Positions 46,274-55,689 of a DNA stretch of 64,000 nucleotides are shown in pieces. Position 1 is the stretch's first letter, and every line of letters begins with the position of its first letter. A model generated the notes under the pieces. That model worked only from the letters and a program-made list of their open reading frames with translations, made no database searches and was not told where the DNA came from. A program made the translations under genes and the position numbers. Origin of the DNA: Lelliottia nimipressuralis (GTDB lineage Bacteria > Pseudomonadota > Gammaproteobacteria > Enterobacterales > Enterobacteriaceae); assembly GCF_004115925.1 (NCBI RefSeq), contig NZ_SDDX01000008.1, positions 62,001-126,000 on the forward strand. Reading direction: 5' to 3'.

Positions 46274-47269
46274 ATGCGACATAACATCCTTTTTGCCACA
46301 GCGTTTGCCACCCTTGTCTCTACCAGCGCATTCGCCGCTGACCTGCCGGGTAAAGGCATTACCGTTCAACCGGTACAGAGCACCATTTCGGAAGAGTCCT
46401 TCCAGACCATGATCGTCAGCCGCGCCCTGGAAAAACTGGGTTATACGGTCAATAAGCCGAGCGAAGTGGATTACAACGTCGGCTACACCTCGATTGCCTC
46501 TGGCGATGCAACCTTTACCGCCGTGAACTGGCAGCCGCTGCATGATGATATGTATGCCGCTGCCGGCGGGAGTAAGAAGTTTTACCGCGAAGGCACCTTC
46601 GTGACCGGCGCTGCGCAGGGCTATTTGGTCGACAAGAAAACCGCCGACAAATACCACATCACCAATGTTGAGCAGCTTAAAGATCCGAAGATCGCCAAAC
46701 TGTTCGACACCAACGGTGACGGCAAAGCCGACATGATGGGCTGCTCGCCGGGCTGGGGCTGTGAGGCGGTGATTAACCACCAGAACAAAGCCTTCGGTCT
46801 GGAAAAGACCGTCGACGTGAGCCACGGTAACTACTCCGCGATGATGGCAGATACCATCGCCCGCTTTAAAGAGGGTAAACCGGTGATCTACTACACCTGG
46901 ACGCCGTACTGGGTGAGCGACGTGCTGAAGCCAGGTAAAGACGTGGTGTGGCTGCAGGTGCCGTTCTCTTCTCTGCCAGGTGAGCAGAAAGATATCGACA
47001 CCAAGCTGCCAAACGGCATGAACTACGGTTTCCCGGTGAACACCATGCATATCGTCGCGAACAAAGCCTGGGCTGAGAAAAACCCGGCGGCGGCGAAGCT
47101 GTTCTCGGTGATGAAACTGCCGCTGGCTGATATCAACGCGCAGAATGCGATGATGCATGAAGGCAAATCGTCTGAAGCCGATGTCCAGGGTCACGTTGAC
47201 GGCTGGATCAAAGCCCACCAGCAGCAGTTTGACGGCTGGGTGAACGAGGCGCTGGCAGCGCAGAAGTAA
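46274..47269 (+). CDS. proX: Glycine betaine-binding periplasmic protein ProX
   Basis: 331 residues with signal peptide [21 protein letters not shown] and mature start ADLPGKG, as in E. coli. The aromatic residues that box the quaternary ammonium lie around [29 protein letters not shown] and [13 protein letters not shown]. It delivers glycine betaine to ProV/ProW in the periplasm. AAGGAAC precedes the start; a long stem-loop follows. Confidence 0.96.
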   Translation: MRHNILFATAFATLVSTSAFAADLPGKGITVQPVQSTISEESFQTMIVSRALEKLGYTVNKPSEVDYNVGYTSIASGDATFTAVNWQPLHDDMYAAAGGSKKFYREGTFVTGAAQGYLVDKKTADKYHITNVEQLKDPKIAKLFDTNGDGKADMMGCSPGWGCEAVINHQNKAFGLEKTVDVSHGNYSAMMADTIARFKEGKPVIYYTWTPYWVSDVLKPGKDVVWLQVPFSSLPGEQKDIDTKLPNGMNYGFPVNTMHIVANKAWAEKNPAAAKLFSVMKLPLADINAQNAMMHEGKSSEADVQGHVDGWIKAHQQQFDGWVNEALAAQK

Positions 47270-47276
47270 CGCTTTT

Positions 47277-47321
47277 CCCTCACTCTAACCCTCTCCCGTC
47301 GGGAGGGGGTTAGAGTGAGGG
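47277..47321. terminator. Long stem-loop after proX
   Basis: Two 21-nt arms (47277-47297 and 47301-47321) pair with a single T-G wobble around a 3-nt loop, 7 bp after the proX stop. It is an unusually long GC-rich hairpin. It has no U-tract; it probably stabilises the proU mRNA end and blocks read-through. Confidence 0.6.
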
Positions 47322-47443
47322 CATCAAACTCCCCCCTGGCCTAAACCGCACAAACCACCACGCAACAAATCCCCAACATTCACATTCATCCGTTATGATG
47401 GTTTCTGAAAAAATAATCACTTAACTCACGATTCCTGACTCTC

Positions 47444-48628
47444 ATGACGAAAACTTCTCAAGGGCTTAGCCCGGCACTTATTCTGCTCATGTCTGTGGCT
47501 ACCGGCCTTGCGGTGGCCAGTAACTACTATGCGCAACCTTTGCTCGACACCATCGCTCGCGCCTTTTCGCTCTCCGCCAGTTCCGCCGGTTTTATTGTGA
47601 CAGCCGCCCAGCTCGGCTACGCCGCGGGCCTGCTGTTCCTCGTGCCGCTCGGCGATATGTTTGAACGCCGCAGACTGATCGTCTCCATGACGCTGCTGGC
47701 AGCGGGCGGGATGTTAATTACCGCCTCCAGCCAGTCGCTGGGGATGATGATCCTCGGTACGGCGCTGACCGGATTGTTCTCGGTCGTGGCCCAGATCCTC
47801 GTGCCGCTGGCCGCCACGCTCGCGGCGCCAGAAAAGCGCGGCAAAGTGGTAGGAACGATCATGAGCGGCCTGCTGCTGGGGATTTTGCTGGCGCGAACCG
47901 TTGCCGGGCTGCTGGCAAGTCTTGGCGGCTGGCGTACGGTCTACTGGGTCGCCAGCGTGTTGATGGTCGTGATGGCCTTTGCCCTGTGGCGCGGCCTGCC
48001 AAAAGTGAAGCAGGAGAACCATCTTAACTACCCTCAGCTTCTCGGCTCGGTGTTCAGCCTGTTCACCCAGGATAAACTTCTGAGAACGCGCGCGCTATTG
48101 GGCTGTTTCACCTTTGCCAACTTCAGCATTTTGTGGACCTCCATGGCCTTCCTGCTGGCCTCGCCGCCATTCAACTATTCCGAAGGGGTGATTGGCCTGT
48201 TTGGTCTGGCGGGTGCGGCCGGTGCGCTGGGCGCTCGCCCTGCCGGTGGTCTGGCGGATAAAGGTAAATCCCATCTGACAACCTCCGCCGGGCTGGTCAT
48301 GCTGCTCCTCTCCTGGGCGGCGATCTGGTACGGGCATATCTCGGTGCTGTCGCTGATTGTCGGGATTCTGGTCCTCGACCTGACCGTACAGGGCGTGCAC
48401 ATCACTAACCAGACGGTAATTTATCGCGTGAAGCCCGAGGCACGTAACCGCCTGACTGCCGGTTACATGACCAGCTACTTTATCGGCGGTGCGGCAGGCT
48501 CCCTGATCTCGGCGTCCGCGTGGCAGCATTACGGCTGGACCGGCGTGTGCGTGGTCGGTACCCTTGTTGCAGCCGTTAACCTGCTCATCTGGTGGCGTGG
48601 CTATCACCTTCAGGAAGCCATTATCTAA
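47444..48628 (+). CDS. MFS transporter (intact counterpart of E. coli ygaY)
   Basis: 394 residues with about 12 membrane helices, signature GDMFERRRLIVS between helices 2 and 3 and GLADKGKSH in the matching cytoplasmic loop. It lies between proX and emrR, the position of the ygaY pseudogene in K-12, so it is likely the functional form. The closest known types are sugar/drug MFS antiporters of the YdhP/arabinose-efflux group, but the substrate is unknown. Start ATG 47444 (MTKTSQGLSPAL) leads straight to helix 1. The ygaZH valine exporter genes, expected next in E. coli, are absent. Confidence 0.85.
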   Translation: MTKTSQGLSPALILLMSVATGLAVASNYYAQPLLDTIARAFSLSASSAGFIVTAAQLGYAAGLLFLVPLGDMFERRRLIVSMTLLAAGGMLITASSQSLGMMILGTALTGLFSVVAQILVPLAATLAAPEKRGKVVGTIMSGLLLGILLARTVAGLLASLGGWRTVYWVASVLMVVMAFALWRGLPKVKQENHLNYPQLLGSVFSLFTQDKLLRTRALLGCFTFANFSILWTSMAFLLASPPFNYSEGVIGLFGLAGAAGALGARPAGGLADKGKSHLTTSAGLVMLLLSWAAIWYGHISVLSLIVGILVLDLTVQGVHITNQTVIYRVKPEARNRLTAGYMTSYFIGGAAGSLISASAWQHYGWTGVCVVGTLVAAVNLLIWWRGYHLQEAII

Positions 48629-49009
48629 GCTTTACATCGGTTTGGGGCTTCTTAGGGTGTTAAGCAGCCCCGCACTCTGTTAAGGTGAGCGTAATTATTT
48701 ATCCCAGAAATTTTACTGTGGGTGACATATTAGAATACCGCATGAATAGTTCAGACCTACTGGCTGCTCCCGGCCCCATCAGATTGCCGACATTTCCGTT
48801 CTGTTTGAAACCTCATGCTGTTTCTCATCACCCGACCCCGTCTTTCGTGGGCGATAGCCCTTTCATTTCTGTGCTTACCGGGTCACGGATTCGCCCGGCA
48901 CTTTCTGACAGTGATATCAGTTTGGCGGATATAACCGCACAAATAATTCATTTACATTATTTGTCACTGTCGTTACTATATCGACTGTAATTAATGAGGT
49001 CATGCCCAA
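48629..49009. other. Intergenic region upstream of emrR; ygaZH absent
   Basis: 381 bp. In E. coli ygaZ and ygaH lie here; neither is seen. A frame 48685-48990 encodes ~100 unremarkable residues without ribosome binding site or recognisable domain, so I leave it out. The right end holds the emrRAB promoter. Confidence 0.5.
48951..48979 (+). promoter_or_regulatory. Candidate emrRAB promoter
   Basis: TTTACA (48951-48956) and TACTAT (48974-48979) are spaced by 17 bp and lie about 31 bp before the emrR start. The surrounding TTGTCACTGTCGTTACTATATCG-like context is conserved with E. coli, where EmrR binds over this promoter. Confidence 0.65.
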
Positions 49010-49540
49010 ATGGATAGTTCGTTTACCCCAATTGAACAAATGCTTAAATTTCGCGCCAGTCGCTACGAGGACTTCCCGTATCAGGAGATCCTGTTAACCC
49101 GTCTTTGCATGCACATGCAGGGTAAGCTGCTGGATAACCGCAATAAAATGCTGAAAGCTCAAGGGATTAACGAGACGTTGTTTATGGCGTTAATTACCCT
49201 GGAATCTCAGGAAGATCACAGCATTCAGCCCTCTGAATTGAGTTGCGCCCTGGGTTCTTCTCGCACTAACGCGACCCGCATCGCGGATGAGCTGGAAAAA
49301 CGCGGCTGGATTGAACGCCGTGAAAGCGACAACGATCGCCGTTGCCTGCATCTGCAACTGACCGATAAAGGTCATGAATTCCTGCGTGGGGTGCTTCCAC
49401 CTCAGCACAACTGTCTGCATCAGCTCTGGTCAGCCCTGAGCACGACCGAGCGCGACCAGCTAGAGCACATCACTCGCAAGCTCCTCACCCGTCTGGATCA
49501 GATGGACGAAGAGGGCGCCATTCTCGAGGCGCTAAGCTAA
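49010..49540 (+). CDS. emrR: MarR-family repressor EmrR (MprA)
   Basis: 176 residues: [22 protein letters not shown] start, winged helix with [24 protein letters not shown] and wing [16 protein letters not shown]. EmrR represses emrRAB and is released by uncouplers and phenolic drugs; it also represses microcin genes in E. coli. Followed after 128 bp by emrA in the same operon. Confidence 0.95.
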   Translation: MDSSFTPIEQMLKFRASRYEDFPYQEILLTRLCMHMQGKLLDNRNKMLKAQGINETLFMALITLESQEDHSIQPSELSCALGSSRTNATRIADELEKRGWIERRESDNDRRCLHLQLTDKGHEFLRGVLPPQHNCLHQLWSALSTTERDQLEHITRKLLTRLDQMDEEGAILEALS

Positions 49541-49668
49541 CGCGACGACACGCTCAACCATCCAGATTACATAAGAAATACTGATAGGCCAGCACGTTAC
49601 ACTGCTGGCCTTTCTGACAACAGGTCGGCCCAGCCGATGTGAAAATAAGAAGATCGTGGAGAACTACA

Positions 49669-50844
49669 ATGAGCGCAAATGCGGAGAACACTCCCCCGCA
49701 GCAACCGGTCAACACTAAGAAAGGCAAACGCAAAAGCGCCCTTCTGCTGCTGACTTTGCTCTTTATTATTATTGCCGTGGCATATGGGATCTATTGGTTT
49801 TTAGTACTGCGTCATATTGAAGAGACCGATGACGCATACGTGGCAGGGAACCAGGTTCAGATTATGGCGCAGGTGTCGGGCAGCGTGACGAAAGTCTGGG
49901 CTGACAATACCGACTTTGTGCAAAAAGGAGATGTGCTGGTCACGCTCGATCCGACCGATGCACAGCAGGCGTTTGAAAAAGCGCAGACGCAGCTGGCCTC
50001 AAGCGTGCGTCAAACCCGTCAGTCGATGATCAACAGCAAGCAGTTGCAGGCGAGCATCGACGTGCAGAAAACCGCCCTGGCGCAGGCGCAGAGCGACCTG
50101 AATCGTCGTGTACCACTCGGCACCGCCAACCTGATTGGCCGTGAAGAGCTGCAACACGCGCGTGACGCCGTGGCCAGCGCGCAGGCGCAGCTTGACGTGG
50201 CAATCCAGCAGTACAACGCCAACCAGGCGATGATTCTGGGTACCCATCTTGAAGAGCAGCCTGCCGTTAAACAGGCGGCAACCGAAGTGCGTAACGCCTG
50301 GCTTGCCCTGCAACGTACTAAAATTGTCAGCCCGATGACCGGTTACGTCTCCCGTCGTTCCGTTCAGCCTGGCGCACAGATTAGCACCACGACGCCGCTG
50401 ATGGCGGTGGTGCCGGCGAACAATCTGTGGGTAGATGCCAACTTCAAAGAGACGCAGCTGGCCCACATGCGTATCGGCCAGACCGCGACTATCGTCAGTG
50501 ATATTTACGGCGACGACGTGAAGTACACCGGTAAAGTGGTCGGTCTGGATATGGGTACCGGCAGCGCCTTCTCCCTGCTGCCTGCGCAGAACGCTACCGG
50601 TAACTGGATCAAAGTGGTTCAGCGTCTGCCGGTTCGTATTGAACTGGACGCGAAACAGCTGACGGATCACCCGCTGCGTATCGGTCTGTCAACCCTGGTA
50701 ACGGTAGATACCGCTGACCGCGAAGGTCAGATGCTGGCGAATCAGGTCCGAAATCATCCGGCCTATGAAAGCAACGCCCGTGAAATCAGCCTTGATCCGG
50801 TCAACAAGCTGATTGACGACATCGTGAAAGCGAACGCCGGTTAA
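49669..50844 (+). CDS. emrA: Multidrug efflux adaptor EmrA
   Basis: 391 residues. One N-terminal membrane anchor (SALLLLTLLFIIIAVAYGIYWF, about 25-46), then the lipoyl halves (DAYVAGNQVQIMAQVSGSV; TKIVSPMTGYVSRRSVQPGA), coiled coil and a barrel domain, the membrane-fusion-protein layout. It connects EmrB to TolC to expel uncouplers and hydrophobic antibiotics. The start MSANAENTPPQQP at 49669 follows GTGGAG; an in-frame earlier start is unsupported. emrB follows after 16 bp. Confidence 0.95.
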   Translation: MSANAENTPPQQPVNTKKGKRKSALLLLTLLFIIIAVAYGIYWFLVLRHIEETDDAYVAGNQVQIMAQVSGSVTKVWADNTDFVQKGDVLVTLDPTDAQQAFEKAQTQLASSVRQTRQSMINSKQLQASIDVQKTALAQAQSDLNRRVPLGTANLIGREELQHARDAVASAQAQLDVAIQQYNANQAMILGTHLEEQPAVKQAATEVRNAWLALQRTKIVSPMTGYVSRRSVQPGAQISTTTPLMAVVPANNLWVDANFKETQLAHMRIGQTATIVSDIYGDDVKYTGKVVGLDMGTGSAFSLLPAQNATGNWIKVVQRLPVRIELDAKQLTDHPLRIGLSTLVTVDTADREGQMLANQVRNHPAYESNAREISLDPVNKLIDDIVKANAG

Positions 50845-50860
50845 TCCGAAGGTGAGCGGT

Positions 50861-52399
50861 ATGCAACAGCAAAAACCGCTGGAGGGGGCGCAGCTGGTCA
50901 TTATGACCATTGCGCTGTCGCTGGCGACATTCATGCAGGTGCTGGACTCCACCATCGCAAACGTGGCGATCCCGACCATCGCCGGTAACCTTGGCTCGTC
51001 TCTGAGCCAGGGGACCTGGGTGATCACCTCGTTTGGGGTCGCGAATGCGATCTCCATTCCGATTACCGGGTGGCTGGCGAAACGCGTCGGGGAAGTTCGA
51101 CTGTTCCTGTGGTCAACGGTGTTGTTCGTCATCGCCTCCTGGGCGTGCGGCATGTCCAACAGCCTGACCATGCTGATCTTCTTCCGTGTGATTCAGGGGA
51201 TTGTCGCCGGGCCGTTAATCCCGCTCTCCCAGAGCTTGCTGCTGAATAACTACCCGCCCGCCAAGCGCTCAATCGCTCTGGCGCTGTGGTCGATGACCGT
51301 TATCGTCGCGCCGATCTGTGGCCCGATCCTCGGTGGGTATATCAGTGACAACTACCACTGGGGCTGGATCTTCTTCATCAACGTGCCCATCGGTGCGTTA
51401 GTGGTGCTGATGACGCTGCAATCCCTGCGCGGTCGGGAAACCAAAACCGAACAGCGGCGAATCGACGGCGTGGGCCTGGCACTGCTGGTGTTAGGGATCG
51501 GCAGCCTGCAGATCATGCTGGACCGGGGTAAAGAGCTGGACTGGTTTGCGTCGCAGGAGATCATTGTCCTTACCGTGGTCGCCGTGGTGGCAATCAGCTT
51601 CCTGATTGTCTGGGAGCTGACGGACGATAACCCGATAGTCGATCTGTCGCTCTTTAAGTCGCGAAACTTCACCATCGGCTGCCTGTGTATCAGTCTCGCC
51701 TATATGCTCTATTTCGGCGCGATTGTTCTGCTGCCGCAGCTGTTGCAGGAGGTATACGGCTACACGGCAACCTGGGCGGGTCTGGCTTCGGCACCGGTCG
51801 GTTTGATTCCTGTCCTGCTGTCGCCGATTATTGGCCGCTTTGCCCATAAGCTCGACATGCGTCGACTGGTGACCTTCAGCTTTATTATGTATGCGGTGTG
51901 CTTCTACTGGCGTGCGTACACCTTCGAACCGGGAATGGACTTTGGCGCGTCCGCGTGGCCGCAGTTTATTCAGGGCTTCGCCGTGGCGTGCTTCTTTATG
52001 CCACTCACCACCATCACGCTCTCTGGCTTACCGCCGGAACGGATGGCGGCGGCATCGAGCCTGTCGAACTTCACCCGTACGCTGGCAGGCTCCATCGGTA
52101 CGTCTATTACCACGACCCTGTGGACTAACCGCGAGTCGCTGCACCATGCGCAGCTGACGGAATCGGTGAACCCGTTTAACCCGAACGCCCAGCAGATGTA
52201 CTCTGAGCTGCAAAGTATGGGGATGACGGAGCAGCAGGCGTCTGGCTGGATTGCCCAGCAGATCACCAACCAGGGATTGATTATCTCCGCCAACGAAATC
52301 TTCTGGATTTCTGCGGGTATTTTCATTCTGTTGCTGGGGTTGATCTGGTTTGCCAAACCGCCGTTCGGCGCAGGTGGCGGCGGTGGTGGCGCGCACTAA
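50861..52399 (+). CDS. emrB: Multidrug MFS efflux pump EmrB (DHA2 family)
   Basis: 512 residues, 14 membrane helices, nearly identical to E. coli EmrB. Motif C-like SMTVIVAPICGPILGGYISDNYHWGWIFFIN-type region (in parts) and LDSTIANVAIP motif D1 are clear. The glycine-rich tail GAGGGGGGAH is retained. It pumps hydrophobic compounds by proton antiport through EmrA and TolC. ATG 50861 (MQQQKPLEG) is preferred to the GTG 9 bp earlier because it matches E. coli. Confidence 0.95.
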   Translation: MQQQKPLEGAQLVIMTIALSLATFMQVLDSTIANVAIPTIAGNLGSSLSQGTWVITSFGVANAISIPITGWLAKRVGEVRLFLWSTVLFVIASWACGMSNSLTMLIFFRVIQGIVAGPLIPLSQSLLLNNYPPAKRSIALALWSMTVIVAPICGPILGGYISDNYHWGWIFFINVPIGALVVLMTLQSLRGRETKTEQRRIDGVGLALLVLGIGSLQIMLDRGKELDWFASQEIIVLTVVAVVAISFLIVWELTDDNPIVDLSLFKSRNFTIGCLCISLAYMLYFGAIVLLPQLLQEVYGYTATWAGLASAPVGLIPVLLSPIIGRFAHKLDMRRLVTFSFIMYAVCFYWRAYTFEPGMDFGASAWPQFIQGFAVACFFMPLTTITLSGLPPERMAAASSLSNFTRTLAGSIGTSITTTLWTNRESLHHAQLTESVNPFNPNAQQMYSELQSMGMTEQQASGWIAQQITNQGLIISANEIFWISAGIFILLLGLIWFAKPPFGAGGGGGGAH

Positions 52400-52510
52400 C
52401 GCGCCGCTTCGCCGGGAAAGTTGTCCATTTCTCTACAGCTTCTGTCAGTCCTGATAAAGCAGCGCTCCTGAAATCGCTTCACGATAGTGAAAAGACAACA
52501 GGAGCGCATC

Positions 52511-54160
52511 ATGCTGAAAAACCCCGCACAAAAATACCAACCCTATACGCCTGTCTCCCTGCCCGACCGTCGCTGGCCGGAAAACCGCATCACCCAGGCA
52601 CCGCGCTGGCTCTCCACCGATTTACGCGATGGCAATCAGGCGCTGGCTGAACCGATGGACAGCGCGCGTAAACTGCAGTTCTGGGATTTACTCCTCGGCT
52701 GTGGTTTTAAAGAGATTGAAGTCGCCTTCCCCTCCGCCTCGCAGACCGATTTCAATTTTGTCCGCCAGCTGATTGAAGAGAACCGCATTCCCGATGATGT
52801 CACGGTTCAGGTGCTCACCCAGGCGCGGGAAGAGTTGATTACGCGCACCTTCGAATCCTTACGCGGGGCAAAACAGGCAACGATTCATCTGTATAACGCC
52901 ACCGCGCCCCTGTTCCGCCGCCTGGTGTTTGGCATGGATAAAGCTCAGATTATTGCGCTGGCCGTGCGCTCAACGCGCCAGATCCGCACCTTGTGCGAGG
53001 AAAACCCGCAGACACACTGGCAATACGAATACTCCCCGGAGACCTTCTGCTTTACCGAGCCGGAATTTGCGCTGGAGATTTGTGAAGCCGTTGCGGAGAT
53101 TTGGCAGCCGTGCGCGCAAAGGCCGATGATCATCAACCTGCCTGCGACCGTGGAAGTCAGCACGCCGAACGTCTACGCCGATCAGATTGAGTATTTTTGC
53201 CGCCACTTCAGCCGCCGCAGCGATGTGTGCATTAGCGTTCACCCGCATAACGATCGCGGCACGGGCGTGGCAAGCGCAGAACTGGCGGTGATGGCAGGGG
53301 CCGATCGCGTGGAGGGCTGTCTGTTTGGCAACGGCGAACGCACGGGGAATGTCTGTCTGGTCACGCTGGCGATGAATTTATATAGCCAGGGTGTTAGCCC
53401 TCACCTCGATTTCAGCAACATGACCCAGGTCGTCGAGGTGGTGGAGAGCTGCAATCAGCTGCCCGTTCATCCGCGCCATCCATGGGCCGGGCGTCTGGCG
53501 TATACCGCCTTTTCCGGCTCCCATCAGGATGCGATCAAAAAAGGCTTCGATGCCCGTAAACCGGATGAACGCTGGGAGATGCCCTATCTGCCGGTCGATC
53601 CGCAAGATATCGGCTGTTCCTATGAGGCGGTTATTCGCGTCAACAGCCAGTCGGGGAAAAGCGGCAGCGCATGGCTGATTGAGCAAAATCACGGACTCAA
53701 ACTGCCCCGCGCCCTGCAGCAAGATTTCAGCCAGCACGTACAGCAGGAAACAGACAGCCACGGCAAAGAGATGACACAAAACGCGCTGTGGCAGCTTTTT
53801 CGGGCGCGTTACGGCCTGGTGGCAACGCCCCATTTTGCCCTGCAAAGCTACCGCAGTGAGAGTCAGCAGGACGGGCAGCTGCGCTTAACCGCCACTGTCG
53901 CCGTCGATGGCGGTACGCGCCAGCTTGAGGGCCAGGGCAACGGTCTGTTATCGGCGGCGGCCAGCGGGATGCGTCTCTGGCTGAGTACGCCGTTTGTGAT
54001 TAAGGATTATCACGAACACTCGCTGGGCGAGCGCAGCGACAGCCGCTCGGTGGCCTATATTCGCTGTCTGTTTCAGGATGGAACTAGCCGCTGGGGTGTG
54101 GGCATCGATAACGACGTGGCGCGCGCTTCGCTTCAGGCGCTGTTAAACGCGGTCGGTTAA
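52511..54160 (+). CDS. 2-isopropylmalate synthase, long (type 2, LeuA2) paralogue
   Basis: 549 residues, longer and distinct from the housekeeping enterobacterial LeuA (~523). WLSTDLRDGNQALAEPM carries the catalytic Arg-Asp and metal site, SVHPHNDRGTGVASAEL gives the metal-binding His residues, and NGERTGNVCLVTLAMNL the GxGERxGN motif. The C-terminal ~130 residues form the leucine-sensing domain (LRLTATVAVDGGTRQLEGQGNG). It belongs to the group found in Actinobacteria, fungi and some proteobacteria. It condenses acetyl-CoA with 2-ketoisovalerate or a similar 2-oxo acid. E. coli has no such gene between emrB and luxS. The start at 52511 follows AGGAGCG. The 3' end overlaps the convergent AraC gene by 4 bp. 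Confidence 0.88.
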   Translation: MLKNPAQKYQPYTPVSLPDRRWPENRITQAPRWLSTDLRDGNQALAEPMDSARKLQFWDLLLGCGFKEIEVAFPSASQTDFNFVRQLIEENRIPDDVTVQVLTQAREELITRTFESLRGAKQATIHLYNATAPLFRRLVFGMDKAQIIALAVRSTRQIRTLCEENPQTHWQYEYSPETFCFTEPEFALEICEAVAEIWQPCAQRPMIINLPATVEVSTPNVYADQIEYFCRHFSRRSDVCISVHPHNDRGTGVASAELAVMAGADRVEGCLFGNGERTGNVCLVTLAMNLYSQGVSPHLDFSNMTQVVEVVESCNQLPVHPRHPWAGRLAYTAFSGSHQDAIKKGFDARKPDERWEMPYLPVDPQDIGCSYEAVIRVNSQSGKSGSAWLIEQNHGLKLPRALQQDFSQHVQQETDSHGKEMTQNALWQLFRARYGLVATPHFALQSYRSESQQDGQLRLTATVAVDGGTRQLEGQGNGLLSAAASGMRLWLSTPFVIKDYHEHSLGERSDSRSVAYIRCLFQDGTSRWGVGIDNDVARASLQALLNAVG

Positions 54161-54921
54161 GCGTCTTTGAAATAGTCGCTGGGTGAGATCCCCATCACCC
54201 GGCGGAACATCGCCGTGAAGGCGCTGTGGCTGCCGTAGCCCAGATCGAGCGCCACGCGCAGCACCGGCTGGCCCTGCGCCAGACGCACCAGCGCTTCCAG
54301 CAGGCGCGCCCGCCGCGTCCATTCCCCATAGCTCAACCCGGTCTGCTGCTGAAAATGGCGGTTCAGGGTACGTTCGCTCATATTGGTGAGGCTGGCGGCC
54401 TGCGCGCTGCTCCAGTTATTCTCTGGCGCGCGGCGGATTTGCTGACAAAGCTGGCGCAGCGTGTCCGTCTCCGGTTCAGGCAAACAGAATGGCAGCACCG
54501 GCATCAGGCGGATTTCATCGAGGATCAGCTCATAAATGCGCTCGTCGCGGCTGCCGGGAGAATAAGATTCAGGCAGATCGAATGCGCTGACGATCAGTTC
54601 GCGCAGTAACGGGGAGATCTGTACGATCTGGCACGAGGCGGGGAGATCGGCGCGGGCCAGGGGATCGATAAACAGCGTGCGTGCCGCCACCTTGCCGGTG
54701 ATACGAATGGCGTGCTGTGTTCCGGCGGGCAGCCAGACGCCACGCCCCGGCGGGACCACCCAGCAGCCTGCCTTGGTATCGACCCGCACAACCCCACTTA
54801 GGCTGTGCAACAGCTGGGCACAGTCGTGCTGATGCCACGGCTCGCTGTCGCCGTGCTGATAGTCATGGGCGAAAGGAACCAACGGGCGATGGGTAAAGGA
54901 GAAGGTTGAGGTTGTCGTCAT
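54157..54921 (-). CDS. AraC-family transcriptional regulator
   Basis: 254 residues: N-terminal cupin (about 10-90; HQHDCAQLLHSLSGVVRV, WVVPPGRGVWLPAGTQHAI) and C-terminal double helix-turn-helix (AASLTNMSERTLNRHFQQ, VALDLGYGSHSAFTAMFRRVMG). It resembles the regulator at 9311 in design. It is convergent with the leuA2 gene by 4 bp; its own promoter lies beside the REP elements at 54930. Whether it controls leuA2 is not shown. Confidence 0.85.
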   Translation of the reverse strand: MTTTSTFSFTHRPLVPFAHDYQHGDSEPWHQHDCAQLLHSLSGVVRVDTKAGCWVVPPGRGVWLPAGTQHAIRITGKVAARTLFIDPLARADLPASCQIVQISPLLRELIVSAFDLPESYSPGSRDERIYELILDEIRLMPVLPFCLPEPETDTLRQLCQQIRRAPENNWSSAQAASLTNMSERTLNRHFQQQTGLSYGEWTRRARLLEALVRLAQGQPVLRVALDLGYGSHSAFTAMFRRVMGISPSDYFKDA

Positions 54922-54929
54922 AGGGTTTT

Positions 54930-55006
54930 GCCGGATGGCGGCTACGCCGTATCCGGCCTACCTGTCGATATTTCGGTAGGCCCGGTAGACGCAGCGCCAC
55001 CGGGCA
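54930..55006. repeat. Pair of REP elements (BIME) between the AraC gene and luxS
   Basis: Two REP-type palindromes: GCCGGATGGCGGC.ACGCC..ATCCGGC (54930-54957) and GCCCGGTAGACGCAGCGCCACCGGGC-like (54979-55005), in inverted relation with GTAGGC flanks. They sit just after the luxS stop and overlap the start region of the AraC gene. They probably stabilise the luxS mRNA end. Confidence 0.65.
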
Positions 55007-55021
55007 TCTGCGGGCATCATG

Positions 55022-55537
55022 CTAGATGTGCAGTTCCTGCAGGGTTTCTTTCGGCAGCGCCAGCTCTTCATTGCTGTTCACGCGAACGTCACGATCGATG
55101 ATGTGACGCGCGATTTCCTGCGCTTCTTCCAGAGAGTGCATCTGATAAGTGCCGCACTGGTAGATGTTCAGCTCAGGGATCTGGTTCTGCTCTTTCACTT
55201 TCAGCACGTCGGCCATTGCCGCTTTCCAGGCATCCGCCACGCGCGTTTCATCTGGCTGGCCAATCAGGCTCATGTAGAAACCGGTACGACAGCCCATTGG
55301 AGAGATGTCGATGATTTCCACGCCGTTGCCGTTCAGGTGATCGCGCATGAAACCGGCGAACAGGTGCTCCAGAGTGTGAATGCCTTTTTCTGGCATCACT
55401 TCTTTGTTCGGCACACAGAAACGCAGGTCGAATACGGTGATTGTGTCGCCGTGCGGGGTATGCATGGTTTTCGCAACACGTACTGCAGGTGCTTCCATAC
55501 GGGTATGGTCGACAGTGAAGCTATCTAATAACGGCAT
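55022..55537 (-). CDS. luxS: S-ribosylhomocysteine lyase LuxS
   Basis: 171 residues. [15 protein letters not shown] holds two zinc-binding His, with the third ligand Cys in [28 protein letters not shown] and [12 protein letters not shown] are conserved. It converts S-ribosylhomocysteine to homocysteine and DPD, the precursor of AI-2. GGAGGTGACG precedes ATG 55537. The divergent sRNA MicA lies directly upstream, as in E. coli. Confidence 0.97.
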   Translation of the reverse strand: MPLLDSFTVDHTRMEAPAVRVAKTMHTPHGDTITVFDLRFCVPNKEVMPEKGIHTLEHLFAGFMRDHLNGNGVEIIDISPMGCRTGFYMSLIGQPDETRVADAWKAAMADVLKVKEQNQIPELNIYQCGTYQMHSLEEAQEIARHIIDRDVRVNSNEELALPKETLQELHI

Positions 55538-55574
55538 ACGTCACCTCCGATAGTGATTATTTTTAAAATAAAAT

Positions 55575-55601
55575 GAACTCTTTCTTCCACTGCGCGTCTG
55601 A
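55575..55601 (+). promoter_or_regulatory. Sigma-E-like promoter of micA
   Basis: TGAACTC (-35, core GAACT 55575-55579) and GTCTGA (-10, 55596-55601), 16 bp apart, precede the MicA 5' end (55608) by 6 bp. This matches the sigma-E consensus GGAACTT/GTCTAA and the known sigma-E control of micA. Confidence 0.75.
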
Positions 55602-55607
55602 GTATAT

Positions 55608-55680
55608 GAAAGACGCGCATTTGTTATCATCATCCCTGATTTCAGAGATGTATATTTTGGCCACAGCGATGTGGCCTTTT
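55608..55680 (+). ncRNA. micA: Small RNA MicA
   Basis: GAAAGACGCGCATTTGTTAT starts a ~72-nt segment almost identical to E. coli MicA, with the second stem GGCCAC/GTGGCC and the U-rich terminator tail (CCTTTTTC). MicA is an Hfq-dependent sRNA that represses ompA and other porin mRNAs during envelope stress. It lies between luxS and gshA on the plus strand, divergent from luxS. Changes from E. coli are in the loop regions only; the seed GAAAGACGCGC is intact. Confidence 0.92.
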
Positions 55681-55689
55681 TCTTTTCTG

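Noticed and set aside
48685..48990. ~100-residue frame upstream of emrR
   Set aside because: No ribosome binding site or family, unusual composition, and it overlaps the conserved emrR promoter region.
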